Shown here: positions 17,319 through 26,279 of the stretch, piece after piece
Layout: each line of letters starts with the position of its first letter
Position numbering within the stretch: position 1 is the stretch's first letter
Assembly (NCBI GenBank): GCA_012517605.1
Contig: JAAYUS010000240.1
Location: forward strand, 1 to 34,028
Source: Bacteroidales bacterium
GTDB taxonomy: Bacteria > Bacteroidota > Bacteroidia > Bacteroidales > VadinHA17
Reading direction: 5' to 3'
Length of the DNA: 34,028 nucleotides
Made by a program: the position numbers and the translations under genes
The notes under the pieces: generated by a model
What the model was told of the DNA's origin: nothing
The model's database searches: none
Seen by the model: only the letters and a program-made list of their open reading frames with translations

Positions 17319-17690
17319 ATGAAAATTGAAGTATCGAACGGTGAAATTATTGATAAACTGACAATTGTGCAGATCAAACTGGAAAGGATCACGGATGATG
17401 CAAAGCTCGCAAACCTCCGCAGGGAATATGATATGTTAAAGGAAGTTGCAGCATCAATAATAAGCCAGGATGATCCCCTGTACACTGCATTGTACGAGGT
17501 TAACTGTTCATTATGGGATATTGAGGACAGGATCAGGGATCTTGAGAGAAAAAAAGATTTCGGACAGGAGTTCATCTCCACCGCACGTGAGGTTTATTTC
17601 AATAATGATAAGCGATCCGAAATCAAAAGGGAGATAAATTTAAAAACAGCATCAGGACTGATTGAAGAAAAATCCTACGAAAAATACTGA
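17319..17690 (+). CDS. DUF6165 family protein
   Basis: The 123-residue protein matches my memory of DUF6165: it begins MKIEVSNGEIIDKLTIVQIKLERI, followed by KLANLRREYDMLK and the aromatic/acidic SLWDIEDRIRDLE segment. It is mostly helical, highly charged and probably cytosolic. Family members usually stand next to glycosyltransferases or LPS/surface-polysaccharide genes, and here a family 9 glycosyltransferase starts one base after its stop. A helper role for glycan assembly is inference from this link. The function is not known to me. Confidence 0.75.
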   Translation: MKIEVSNGEIIDKLTIVQIKLERITDDAKLANLRREYDMLKEVAASIISQDDPLYTALYEVNCSLWDIEDRIRDLERKKDFGQEFISTAREVYFNNDKRSEIKREINLKTASGLIEEKSYEKY

Positions 17691-17691
17691 G

Positions 17692-18720
17692 ATGCGACTC
17701 CTTGTGATCCGGAATTCGGCAATGGGTGACGTAGCACTTACGGCTCCGGTACTCAAGGCTCTCAGGGAACAATACCCCGATATCGAAATAATTCTGCTCA
17801 CCCGTCCGGTTTACTGGGCGTTTTTCACATCCTTCAATGGGATTCAGCTTTTCTTTGCCGATTTCAAAAAGCGTCATAAAGGGCTGAAAGGATTATATGT
17901 GCTCTTCAGGGATCTACAGAAACAGGGTAAAATTGAATATGTAATTGACCTTCATGATGTCCTGAGGTCGAAGATACTCAGGATGCTTTTCATGCTGATT
18001 GGAGTCTCTTCAGTGAAAATAGACAAGGGCAGACGTGAAAAGAAAAAGATCATATCGGGGAAGTCCGTGAGGAAGCTCAGGCATTCAGTTGAAAGATATA
18101 TGGATGTTTTTGAAAAGGCAGGCCTTAAGATAACCGCTGCTGAAGGCCCTTGGATAACACCTTCTCCTGATGCTGTTATTAGCTCATCCGAAATTACAGG
18201 GATGAAAGGAGGTATAAATATAGGTGTCGCCCCATATGCCAGGCATGAACTGAAGATGTGGCCGGAGGAATACATGATCACGCTTTTAAACATGATATCA
18301 GAAAAGTGCAATGCAGGTTTCTGGCTTTTTGGCGGAAAAGAGGAACAAGACCGGCTTGAATCTTTGGCTTTAAAAGTACCTCATACAACTAACCTTTCCG
18401 GAAAGTTGCAGCTTGGCGAAGAAATTGCGGTTATTTCAAAGCTGGATCTGATGATCTCGATGGACTCTTCAAATATGCATATTGCAGCTCTGACAGGGAC
18501 AAAAGTTATTTCCATCTGGGGAGCCACCGATCCTGTGATTGGATTCGGGGCATGGAACCAGCCTGAAGATTATTCAGTATTTATTCCCCGGAGCGAACTT
18601 TCATGCAGGCCATGCACCGTCTTTGGCAAAGGAAAATGCAGAAGAAAGGATCATGCCTGCATGAAATGGCTGAGACCTGAAATGGTTTATCAAAAGATAG
18701 AATCTCTGGGAATATTCTGA
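17692..18720 (+). CDS. glycosyltransferase family 9 (heptosyltransferase-like)
   Basis: GT9 enzymes transfer heptose from ADP-heptose to the growing LPS core at the cytoplasmic face. The protein (343 aa from ATG 17692) has the N-terminal acceptor half with IRNSAMGDVALTAPVLKALR and the C-terminal donor half with INIGVAPYARHELKMWPEE, LMISMDSSNMHIAALTGTKV and IWGATDPVIGFG. A cysteine-rich tail follows (CRPCTVFGKGKCRRKDHAC), as often seen in Bacteroidota GT9 proteins. The frame is open upstream to a TTG at 17662, but ATG 17692 is chosen: it lies one base after the DUF6165 stop and starts the beta strand MRLLVIRNSAMGD. The sugar donor and the acceptor are not proven. Confidence 0.88.
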   Translation: MRLLVIRNSAMGDVALTAPVLKALREQYPDIEIILLTRPVYWAFFTSFNGIQLFFADFKKRHKGLKGLYVLFRDLQKQGKIEYVIDLHDVLRSKILRMLFMLIGVSSVKIDKGRREKKKIISGKSVRKLRHSVERYMDVFEKAGLKITAAEGPWITPSPDAVISSSEITGMKGGINIGVAPYARHELKMWPEEYMITLLNMISEKCNAGFWLFGGKEEQDRLESLALKVPHTTNLSGKLQLGEEIAVISKLDLMISMDSSNMHIAALTGTKVISIWGATDPVIGFGAWNQPEDYSVFIPRSELSCRPCTVFGKGKCRRKDHACMKWLRPEMVYQKIESLGIF

Positions 18721-18805
18721 TTTAATTATAAATAAAGAATTTATATGAACCAAATCCGGCACAGATCTTCAATTTTAGTTTGAATGCCTTTATAAAACCT
18801 TTAAC

Positions 18806-21127
18806 ATGACAAACCTTTATAAAAAACTTCTTTCTGCCCTGATTGTTAATTTATTCACAATCTCGATTTTTCTTCTGACGGGCTGTTCCACCAAACAACA
18901 AACATCCTTAGACATAGAACCTGCAGGCCTGGTCAACCCGCTTATGGGAACCGACTCCGAGTTCAGGCTCTCAACAGGAAACACTTACCCTGCAATAGCG
19001 CTTCCCTGGGGCATGAACTTCTGGACGCCACATACACGCGGAATGAACAATGGATGGGCATATACTTATGATGATTACAAAATTCAGGGAATAAAGCAAA
19101 CTCATCAGCCAAGCCCCTGGATAAACGATTATGCTGCATTCTCGCTCATGGCAGGCACTGGCAGGATCAAATTCACCGGAGAAGAAAGGGCTTCATGGTT
19201 CTCCCATAAGGCTGAAGTTGTAAAACCCTTCTATTACAGCGTATACCTTGCCGATTATGATGTTACTGTTGAAGTAACCCCGACCGAACGTTCTGCAATT
19301 TTCAGATTTACTTTTCCGGAAGGCGATTCTTCATATATACTTCTTGATGCTTTCGATAAAGGATCAATGGTAAGGATAATACCTTCAGAAAGAAAGGTCA
19401 TAGGCTATTGCAGGAACAACCATGGCGGGGTTCCTGAAAACTTCCATAATTATTTTGTTGCCGTTTTTGACAAGGATTTTACTTTCACACACACATGGAA
19501 CGGCAAAGCTCTGAATATTAACGATGTGAATGAGGAAGGCGACCATGTCGGAGCAATTCTTGGGTTTAAAACATCTGGCGATGAAAAAATAAATGTTAAG
19601 GTAGCCTCCTCCTTTATAAGTCAGGAACAAGCTCTTCTTAATCTTGAAAAAGAAACATCGGGGAAGAATTTTGACGAGGTATGCGCTGAAGCAGAAAAGG
19701 AATGGAACAGCCAGCTCGGGAGAATAAAAGTTGAAGGTGGTTCTGATGATCAGAAAAGGACATTTTATTCATGCCTTTACAGGTCAATGCTTTTTCCAAG
19801 GAAATTCTATGAAATAAATGAAAGGAATGAAATCATTCATTACAGTCCGTACAATGGGAAAGTGCTGCCCGGATATATGTTCACCGACAATGGCTTCTGG
19901 GATACCTTCAGGTCACAGTTCCCGTTCCTGACTCTCATGTATCCCGATCTTGACAGCCATATAATGGAAGGGCTGGCAAATACCTTCAAGGAAAGCGGAT
20001 GGCTTCCTGAGTGGGCCAGCCCGGGACATCGCGATTGCATGATCGGCTCTAACTCGGCATCACTGATTGCCGATGCATATCTTAAAGGAATAAAGGGATA
20101 TGATATTGAAACTCTCTGGCAGGGCATAATGAAGAATACCGACAGTGTCGGCCCGGTATCATCAGTTGGAAGGCTTGGTGCAAAGTATTATAACGACCTT
20201 GGATACGTCCCTTACAATGCCGGAATAAACGAAAATGCTGCAAGAACACTTGAGTATGCATATGCCGATTTTTGTATTTCAAAACTCGGTGAGGCCCTCG
20301 GGAAGCCTTCCGGGGAGATCGAAAAATTCAGAAACCGGGCAATGAATTACAAAAATGTTTTCGATCCGGGAAGGAAACTGATGAGAGGCCGTAATCTTGA
20401 CGGCACCTTCCAGTCGCCTTTCAGCCCTTATAAATGGGGCGATGCCTTTACGGAAGGTAACAGCTGGCATTATACATGGAGTGTTTTTCAGGATGTCAGG
20501 GGCCTTGCTGACCTTATGGGAGGGAACGAATTCTTCATTGCAAAACTGGATTCAGTTTTTGATGTTCCGCCTGTTTTCGACTATTCATACTATGGCATTG
20601 TCATCCACGAAATCAGGGAGATGCAGATCATGAACATGGGCAACTATGCTCATGGAAATCAGCCTGTACAACATATGATCTATCTTTACAATTATGCCGG
20701 TCAGCCATGGAAGACACAGCTCCACATCAGGGAGGTTCTGAATAAACTGTACAACTATCTGCCCGACGGATATTGCGGAGATGAAGATAACGGCCAGACG
20801 TCAGCCTGGTACGTCTTTTCAGCCCTGGGATTTTACCCCGTCACTCCGGGCACTGACCAGTATGTTTTTGGTTCACCCCTGTTTAAAAAAGCAACTTTGA
20901 AATTTGAGAACGGGAAGGAACTTGTAATAAATGCACCCGATAACGACAAAAAGAATTTTTATGTCGGTGAAATAAAACTTAACGGGAAAGAACTGAAGCG
21001 TAATTTTATAAAGCACGGAGAACTGCAGTCGGGAGGAGAACTGTTTTTTAAAATGCAGGATGAACCTGATAAAAACAGGAGAACCGGGCCTGACGCATAT
21101 CCCTTTTCAATGAGTGACAAGAAATGA
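18806..21127 (+). CDS. glycoside hydrolase family 92 alpha-mannosidase, lipoprotein
   Basis: GH92 enzymes are calcium-dependent inverting exo-alpha-mannosidases acting on N-glycan or mannan chains. The 773-residue protein starts with a lipoprotein signal (LLTGC, Cys27). The residues behind it (STKQQTS) lack an acidic surface-export signal, so the periplasmic face of the outer membrane is likely. Family motifs: NPLMGTDSE, GNTYPAIALPWGM, KQTHQPSPWINDY, GWLPEWASPGHRDCMIGSNS, NMGNYAHGNQPVQHMIYLYN and CGDEDNGQTSAWYVFSALG. In the last, Asp659 and Asp661 match the proposed catalytic base pair. The gene overlaps the GH32 gene by the bases ATGA, so translation is coupled. No SusC/SusD genes are nearby. 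Linkage specificity (1,2; 1,3; 1,4; 1,6) cannot be read. Confidence 0.93.
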   Translation: MTNLYKKLLSALIVNLFTISIFLLTGCSTKQQTSLDIEPAGLVNPLMGTDSEFRLSTGNTYPAIALPWGMNFWTPHTRGMNNGWAYTYDDYKIQGIKQTHQPSPWINDYAAFSLMAGTGRIKFTGEERASWFSHKAEVVKPFYYSVYLADYDVTVEVTPTERSAIFRFTFPEGDSSYILLDAFDKGSMVRIIPSERKVIGYCRNNHGGVPENFHNYFVAVFDKDFTFTHTWNGKALNINDVNEEGDHVGAILGFKTSGDEKINVKVASSFISQEQALLNLEKETSGKNFDEVCAEAEKEWNSQLGRIKVEGGSDDQKRTFYSCLYRSMLFPRKFYEINERNEIIHYSPYNGKVLPGYMFTDNGFWDTFRSQFPFLTLMYPDLDSHIMEGLANTFKESGWLPEWASPGHRDCMIGSNSASLIADAYLKGIKGYDIETLWQGIMKNTDSVGPVSSVGRLGAKYYNDLGYVPYNAGINENAARTLEYAYADFCISKLGEALGKPSGEIEKFRNRAMNYKNVFDPGRKLMRGRNLDGTFQSPFSPYKWGDAFTEGNSWHYTWSVFQDVRGLADLMGGNEFFIAKLDSVFDVPPVFDYSYYGIVIHEIREMQIMNMGNYAHGNQPVQHMIYLYNYAGQPWKTQLHIREVLNKLYNYLPDGYCGDEDNGQTSAWYVFSALGFYPVTPGTDQYVFGSPLFKKATLKFENGKELVINAPDNDKKNFYVGEIKLNGKELKRNFIKHGELQSGGELFFKMQDEPDKNRRTGPDAYPFSMSDKK

Positions 21128-22704
21128 AGATAATCTTAAAAATCACGGCAGGGCTGTTAATTGTTCTTTTGACAGTTGCCTCCTGTTTTTCATGCAAAAA
21201 CAGGACCCGATCCGGAACTGCTGATGCGGCAGGCTTTTACCATGAAAAATACCGGCCTCAATATCACTTTTCACCGGAATCAGGCTGGATGAATGATCCA
21301 AACGGACTGGTTTATAATGATGGAGAATACCACCTCTTCTATCAGTATTATCCCGACAGTACAGTCTGGGGGCCGATGCACTGGGGCCATGCCGTGGGCA
21401 CCGACCTTGTACACTGGAAACATCTTCCTGTTGCCTTGTATCCCGATTCACTGGGATACATCTTCTCAGGAAGCGCTGTGACCGACCGGGATAATACTTC
21501 CGGACTCAGAGAAGGAACTGTTCCTCCTCTGATTGCAATATTCACTTATCATAACAGTAAACTGGAGCGTAGCGGAAATACAGGGTTCCAGTCGCAGGGA
21601 CTGGCATGGAGCAACGACAGGGGAAGAACGTGGAACAAGTACCAGGGGAATCCTGTTCTGCCTAATCCCGGCATAAAAGATTTCAGAGATCCAAAGGTAA
21701 TCTGGCATGAGCCTTCGGGAAGATGGATAATGATCCTCGCAGTGCACGACAGGGTACATATTTATTCATCTCCCGACCTCAAAAACTGGTCTTTCGAGAG
21801 TGAATTCGGTGAAAATGCAGGCTCTCACGGAGGAGTGTGGGAATGCCCCGACCTTTTCCCCCTTGCCGTAACAGGAACGTCTCTGTCAAAATGGGTTATG
21901 CTTGTAAGCATTAATCCTGGTGGTCCGAATGGCGGATCGGCAACACAATATTTTACAGGTGATTTTGACGGGCATAAGTTCACTCCCGATAATACCTCCG
22001 TAAAATGGATGGACCTGGGCACTGATAATTATGCCGGTGTAACATGGTCGGGTATCCCTGCATCGGACGGCAGAAGGATACTTCTCGGATGGATGAGTAA
22101 CTGGAATTACGCTACAGTGGTTCCGGCTTCCACCTGGAGGTCGGCGATGACAATCCCCCGGAAGCTGAGTTTGTATACATCGAACGGAGATTATTTTCTT
22201 GCTTCCTCACCTGTAAATGAACTAAAAAATCTTCGTGCTGATTCGTTACCACTCGTTCGGCAAGGAAACAGCAAAACACCAAACGGCATAACAATAAAGG
22301 GTGATCCGGGCTTAAGCCGGAGCGAACTTGACCTGGATTTTATTGCAACAGGAGCAGATACTGTGGGAATAGCTCTTGAAAATGAGCTGTCGGAAAGGTT
22401 ATTAATATGTTATTCAGCATTGTCAGAAGAGGTTTTTATCGACAGATCAGGGGCCGGAGATGCATCTTTTTCACCCCGGTTTACAGGTATTGTCAAAGCT
22501 CCATACAAAGCAGGGGAAAGGATAAGCATGCATCTTTTCGTTGATGCCACATCTGTTGAACTCTTTATTGATGATGGCAGGCTTGTGATGACATCCGTAT
22601 TTTTCCCGTCGGAAAATTTTTCATCATTGAAAATATACCCCGGCCGGAACGGAAATCTACTTCAGAAGGGCATCGTTTATCATCTTAATGGCATCTGGCA
22701 ATAA
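21124..22704 (+). CDS. glycoside hydrolase family 32 fructan/sucrose hydrolase, lipoprotein
   Basis: GH32 enzymes cleave beta-fructosyl bonds in levan, inulin or sucrose with retention. The 526-residue protein has a lipoprotein-like signal (TVASC, Cys21; another Cys at 24). The five-bladed propeller carries all three catalytic residues: nucleophile Asp58 in WMNDPNGLVY, transition-state stabiliser Asp189 in FRDPKV, and acid/base Glu240 in WECPDLFPL. A C-terminal beta-sandwich (about 385-526) ends with the typical LFVDATSVELFIDDG and KIYPG segments. WGPMHWGHAVGTDLVHW and LGWMSNW also fit exo-acting family members. The ATG overlaps the GH92 stop. Levanase, inulinase and sucrase activities cannot be separated here. 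Confidence 0.94.
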   Translation: MKIILKITAGLLIVLLTVASCFSCKNRTRSGTADAAGFYHEKYRPQYHFSPESGWMNDPNGLVYNDGEYHLFYQYYPDSTVWGPMHWGHAVGTDLVHWKHLPVALYPDSLGYIFSGSAVTDRDNTSGLREGTVPPLIAIFTYHNSKLERSGNTGFQSQGLAWSNDRGRTWNKYQGNPVLPNPGIKDFRDPKVIWHEPSGRWIMILAVHDRVHIYSSPDLKNWSFESEFGENAGSHGGVWECPDLFPLAVTGTSLSKWVMLVSINPGGPNGGSATQYFTGDFDGHKFTPDNTSVKWMDLGTDNYAGVTWSGIPASDGRRILLGWMSNWNYATVVPASTWRSAMTIPRKLSLYTSNGDYFLASSPVNELKNLRADSLPLVRQGNSKTPNGITIKGDPGLSRSELDLDFIATGADTVGIALENELSERLLICYSALSEEVFIDRSGAGDASFSPRFTGIVKAPYKAGERISMHLFVDATSVELFIDDGRLVMTSVFFPSENFSSLKIYPGRNGNLLQKGIVYHLNGIWQ

Positions 22705-22713
22705 CAGCCAGAC

Positions 22714-23901
22714 CTACAGTTTGAGGCTGATGCCAATCTTCTTCAATAATGCAGTCAGCCATACCATGGCAATTGCCCATACAAAGGATCCCCCAACGAC
22801 TATCCAGGGATTCATTGAATCCTTATATACAAGGACCGGTAATCCCGTCATCCAGATGAGATAGTAAAGAATATCGGGTGCCAGATATGTTGTAAGGGAA
22901 TTTTCACCGGCCGGCCTGAAAAATGCAGCCCATGATGATTTCCTGAAGACATCGGTAATTATGTAAATCAATACGAATACGAAGAAGCTGATGCCTGAGC
23001 ATACAAGTCCCCAGCTTGGGGTTGCCTGAATCTTTGACAGGATGAACCAGTTCCTCAGGATAAATCCTGCCAGCAGACTGACCGCCCCATATGCAGCCAG
23101 AGTCAGAATTATTTTCCTGTGTCCGTTGCCGGCATTTTTCCTTAAAATTAGTCCGGCTATAAGGCCAGTAAGAACTATCAGGGGGACATTTCCCTGGATA
23201 AGGATCCCCAGAAACGGCTTGACCGGATTAAGGAATTCAAGCAGGCCTGATGCCCATAAAATATTCAATGCCAGAAAAAAGGATGCAGCTGCAACGGTCT
23301 TTAAAATTGAGTCACGGAAAAAGATATAGACGATGGAAGCTGCCAGGTAACCCCAGCCAAGAAGTCCGAGAATGCCCCACCAGCCGGCAATCAGAGATCC
23401 GTCATTTTCTTCCTGTCCCGAACGGAATTTGAGGACAAGCATTATCAGAATTCCTATCCCCAGCAACCTTAGCCCCATGACAAGGAAGGGTGTTTTATCC
23501 TTCTTCTGGTAGTCATTCCATATCAGGAAAACTGCTCCATACATCAATAGTGCCCAGAGGTTTCTGCTCATACCTGTAAGATCGGGGTTGACCCTGCCTG
23601 TATTAAGCATCAGGATACCGATCACTATCAGGCTTAAACTCCTGTATAAGACATGCTTGCTGATATCCTGAACTGCCATGCCCTGCTCAATCCGCCTGGC
23701 AAATGAAAAGGGTATGGCCATTCCCATAATAAAAAGAAATCCCGGAAATACCCAGTCGGCAAGTCCCATCCCGTCAAAGTTTGCTTCCATATGTCCCAAC
23801 CAGGCCGGAGCGACATCCATATTCAGGTCGTTGACGAAAAGCATAAGGAGAAGGGTAAGACCTCTCATGATGTCAATTGATACAATCCTGTCACGGGCCA
23901 T
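22714..23901 (-). CDS. HGSNAT/DUF5009-like integral membrane acyltransferase
   Basis: The 395-residue protein is strongly hydrophobic with about ten membrane helices. Its first part, RIVSIDIMRGLTLLLMLFVND and GLADWVFPGFLFIMGMAIPFS, is the hallmark of the heparan-alpha-glucosaminide N-acetyltransferase-like group (DUF5009/DUF1624-type). These enzymes are thought to carry acetyl groups across a membrane onto amino sugars. His37 in LGHMEANFDGMGLADW lies where the family has its conserved active histidine. A GTG at 23940 would extend the protein by 13 residues, but a -7 box at 23930-23937 puts the mRNA start after it, so ATG 23901 is preferred. It converges with GH32 with only 9 bases between stops. 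A glycan-acetylating role beside the glycosidases is inference. Confidence 0.82.
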   Translation of the reverse strand: MARDRIVSIDIMRGLTLLLMLFVNDLNMDVAPAWLGHMEANFDGMGLADWVFPGFLFIMGMAIPFSFARRIEQGMAVQDISKHVLYRSLSLIVIGILMLNTGRVNPDLTGMSRNLWALLMYGAVFLIWNDYQKKDKTPFLVMGLRLLGIGILIMLVLKFRSGQEENDGSLIAGWWGILGLLGWGYLAASIVYIFFRDSILKTVAAASFFLALNILWASGLLEFLNPVKPFLGILIQGNVPLIVLTGLIAGLILRKNAGNGHRKIILTLAAYGAVSLLAGFILRNWFILSKIQATPSWGLVCSGISFFVFVLIYIITDVFRKSSWAAFFRPAGENSLTTYLAPDILYYLIWMTGLPVLVYKDSMNPWIVVGGSFVWAIAMVWLTALLKKIGISLKL

Positions 23902-23929
23902 CTTTAATTCAGTTTTTGATACTTCGAAG

Positions 23930-23937
23930 CAAAAGTA
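23930..23937 (-). promoter_or_regulatory. -7 element of the HGSNAT-like gene
   Basis: On the minus strand the bases read TACTTTTG, a full TAnnTTTG match. Transcription would start near 23923, about 22 bases before the ATG. No TTTG is seen 19-21 bases upstream. Confidence 0.45.
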
Positions 23938-24063
23938 CACCTATATTTTAAACTTGTATGCTGAAGGTGATCATATTAAGAGGATCAATCGGCTTCTTCG
24001 ATCAATTTCTTTCCCGGAAAGTAATAAGTAATTGCTTTAATACAGTTAAATTGCACAATGTTG

Positions 24064-24104
24064 GACCTTCTCCACGGAAAGGCATAAAGCCATTCGGGAA
24101 GGTC
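24064..24104 (+). other. two-tier hairpin upstream of the alpha/beta hydrolase gene
   Basis: GACCTTCTC (24064-24072) pairs with GGGAAGGTC (24096-24104) with one G-U pair, and GGC/GCC (24081-24083 with 24089-24091) forms an inner stem around ATAAA. There is no T tract, so it is not an ordinary terminator. It ends 81 bases before the ATG. It could be a leader element or a protein-binding site. Confidence 0.35.
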
Positions 24105-24185
24105 TGACCAGAATAAAGTTACTGTTTTAATTGTCTAATATTAAATACCCTCTGTTTATTTGGCGGGTTCATTAATCTGGACGAT

Positions 24186-26219
24186 ATGATTAAAAGCAAT
24201 ATTCCTGTGAAATGGCTGCTGATACCCATTCTCCTTATCTGGTTTATTTTTTCTGCCCCGTTATATGCCGGTATAACAAGAGTTTTCATTTTAAAGACGG
24301 AGCCTTTTCTTGAAGGGAGGCAATTCGGGACAGCCGGGTCTTATATAATGATCACAGGTCAGTTCTACGGCGAAGTCGATCCCGGAAGTCCCTTTAACAG
24401 TATAATACAGGATATAGCCCTTGCCCCTGTGAACGACAAGGGGATGGTCGAATATATTTCTGACTTTGTGATCCTCAGGCCGGCAGATATGTTAAAAAGC
24501 AACGGCCTCCTGTTTCTCAGTCTCCCCAACCGCGGAAACATGATCCCTGCCGACACTGTCCTGCTTGGCAGGGGATATGTGTATCTGTGGTGTGCATGGC
24601 AGGGGGACGTTCTCAAAGGCGGCAACAGGCTGACCATGAAAGTGCCTTATGCTGCTGAAAATGGCGGAGAGATTGCAGGGATCCTGCGGACTGAATACCA
24701 GGTTTCAGAGCCTGCCAAAACACTCGACCTATCCGGCGGATTTTTTACGGGAAACACTCATTACAGCTATGAAGCCGTCAGCACTGATAAGTCAGAATGT
24801 TCACTTACGAAACGTGTCCTTGAAGCAGATAAGCGTGAGCTGATCCCAAACAGTGAGTGGGCTTTTTCGGATTGTTCAAAAACCAGGTTCCCCGGGGCCC
24901 CAAGCCTGAAAAAAATATCACTCAGGGATGAATTTCAACCCGGCTTCATTTATGAGCTTATCTATAAAGCCAAAAATCCCCTGGTGCTGGGCCTTGGATT
25001 TGCAGCAATAAGGGATGTTTGCTCTTTCCTCAGGAATGATCTAATTGATAAATCGGGATACCCCAATCCGCTTGCTGACAAGGGAATGACAGAAAATCCT
25101 GTAAGAGCTGCAATAATGCAGGGGGTATCCCAATGCAGCAATTTTGCGAGGACCTTTCTGTTCCTTGGCTTTAATCAGGATGAGAACGGAAGGCAGGTGT
25201 TCGATGGCATAAATGCTCATATCGGGACACGCCGCATCTCTCTTAATGTACGTTTCGGACGTCCGGGCGGAGGCGGATTGCAGCATGAAGATCATCTGTT
25301 CCCCGGCAATGATCCTCCGTTTACATGGAGCGTTGAATACGATTCAATTTCAGGCATAAAGGGTGGAATTCTGCAAAAATGTATTGAAACAAACACCTGC
25401 CCTAAAATATTTCAGACACTCAGTTCTTCTGAATACTGGCAGCTCAGGGCATCGCTTACGACGACAGATTCTTACGGCACACGGGATCTTGATATCCCTG
25501 ATAATGTAAGGATATACCTGTTTTCAGGGACGCAGCACACCCCTTTGGATGCTGCTGACCAGATGAGCGGTTTCCGTCAGAATTACAATTCATACTATCC
25601 TTATCACAGAGCGCTTGTCATTGCGCTTGAAAAATGGATACTGGAGGGAAAACTGCCCCCCGTCAGCAGGTATCCTACCCTGGCATCGGGAACACTCGTT
25701 CCGGCTGCCAGAGCATCTGTTGGCTGGCCCGATATTCCCGGGATCCCGTATAACGGGAAAGTGAATGAACTGCCTTTAATGGACTACGGCCCGCAATATG
25801 ATTCCAGAAATGTGACGGGAATTCTTACTCTTGAACCTCCTGTGCCAAAATCGGAAAAGATCTACAGCGCACTTGTTCCGAAAGTTGATGAGGATGGCAA
25901 TGAAGTCGCAGGAATCAGGGGGATAAATATAAGAGTTCCGGTCGGAACATTCACAGGATGGGCATTGCGAAAGGAAGGATCCGGCAGGGGAGACCTCTCC
26001 GGTCTGAACGGAATGTTCATTCCTTTTAAGAAGACAAGGGCAGAGCGTAAGGAAGCAGGTGATCCAAGACGTTCATTGCAGGAACGTTACGGTTCACATG
26101 AGAAATATGTTGCTGCAGTAAGAAAAGCAGCTGAAGCACTCGCTGCAGAAGGCTTTTTGCTTCCTGGTGATGCACGTTCAGAAATGGAAAGGGCTGAGAA
26201 AAGCAGTATCTTAAAATAG
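24186..26219 (+). CDS. exported alpha/beta hydrolase (Abhydrolase_10-like)
   Basis: The 677-residue protein has a signal peptide (about 1-28, WLLIPILLIWFIFSAPLYAG), so it acts outside the cytoplasm. The layout matches the large hydrolase family I know as 'alpha/beta hydrolase domain-containing' (Abhydrolase_10): ITRVFILKTEPFLEGRQFGTAGSY at the start, RGYVYLWCAWQGD, then VLGLGFAAIRDVCSFLR and a nucleophile-elbow region MQGVSQCSNFARTFLFLGF. GTQHTP with His451 is the best candidate for the catalytic histidine. The elbow reads G-V-Ser315-Q-C-S instead of the usual G-x-S-Q-S-G, an unusual departure. The substrate is unknown; ester hydrolysis is inferred from the fold. The metallo-beta-lactamase gene follows 60 bases on, probably in the same transcript. 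Confidence 0.78.
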   Translation: MIKSNIPVKWLLIPILLIWFIFSAPLYAGITRVFILKTEPFLEGRQFGTAGSYIMITGQFYGEVDPGSPFNSIIQDIALAPVNDKGMVEYISDFVILRPADMLKSNGLLFLSLPNRGNMIPADTVLLGRGYVYLWCAWQGDVLKGGNRLTMKVPYAAENGGEIAGILRTEYQVSEPAKTLDLSGGFFTGNTHYSYEAVSTDKSECSLTKRVLEADKRELIPNSEWAFSDCSKTRFPGAPSLKKISLRDEFQPGFIYELIYKAKNPLVLGLGFAAIRDVCSFLRNDLIDKSGYPNPLADKGMTENPVRAAIMQGVSQCSNFARTFLFLGFNQDENGRQVFDGINAHIGTRRISLNVRFGRPGGGGLQHEDHLFPGNDPPFTWSVEYDSISGIKGGILQKCIETNTCPKIFQTLSSSEYWQLRASLTTTDSYGTRDLDIPDNVRIYLFSGTQHTPLDAADQMSGFRQNYNSYYPYHRALVIALEKWILEGKLPPVSRYPTLASGTLVPAARASVGWPDIPGIPYNGKVNELPLMDYGPQYDSRNVTGILTLEPPVPKSEKIYSALVPKVDEDGNEVAGIRGINIRVPVGTFTGWALRKEGSGRGDLSGLNGMFIPFKKTRAERKEAGDPRRSLQERYGSHEKYVAAVRKAAEALAAEGFLLPGDARSEMERAEKSSILK

Positions 26220-26279
26220 ATATAATTATTAAATGTTTTAAAAATATTGAATGTCTTAAAAATCGAAATAACGGAAATT

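Noticed and set aside
22705-22730. Possible terminator between the convergent GH32 and HGSNAT-like genes
   Set aside because: Only CAGCC/GGCTG can pair, around a 15-base loop, and neither side has a T tract; it overlaps the coding end of the minus-strand gene.
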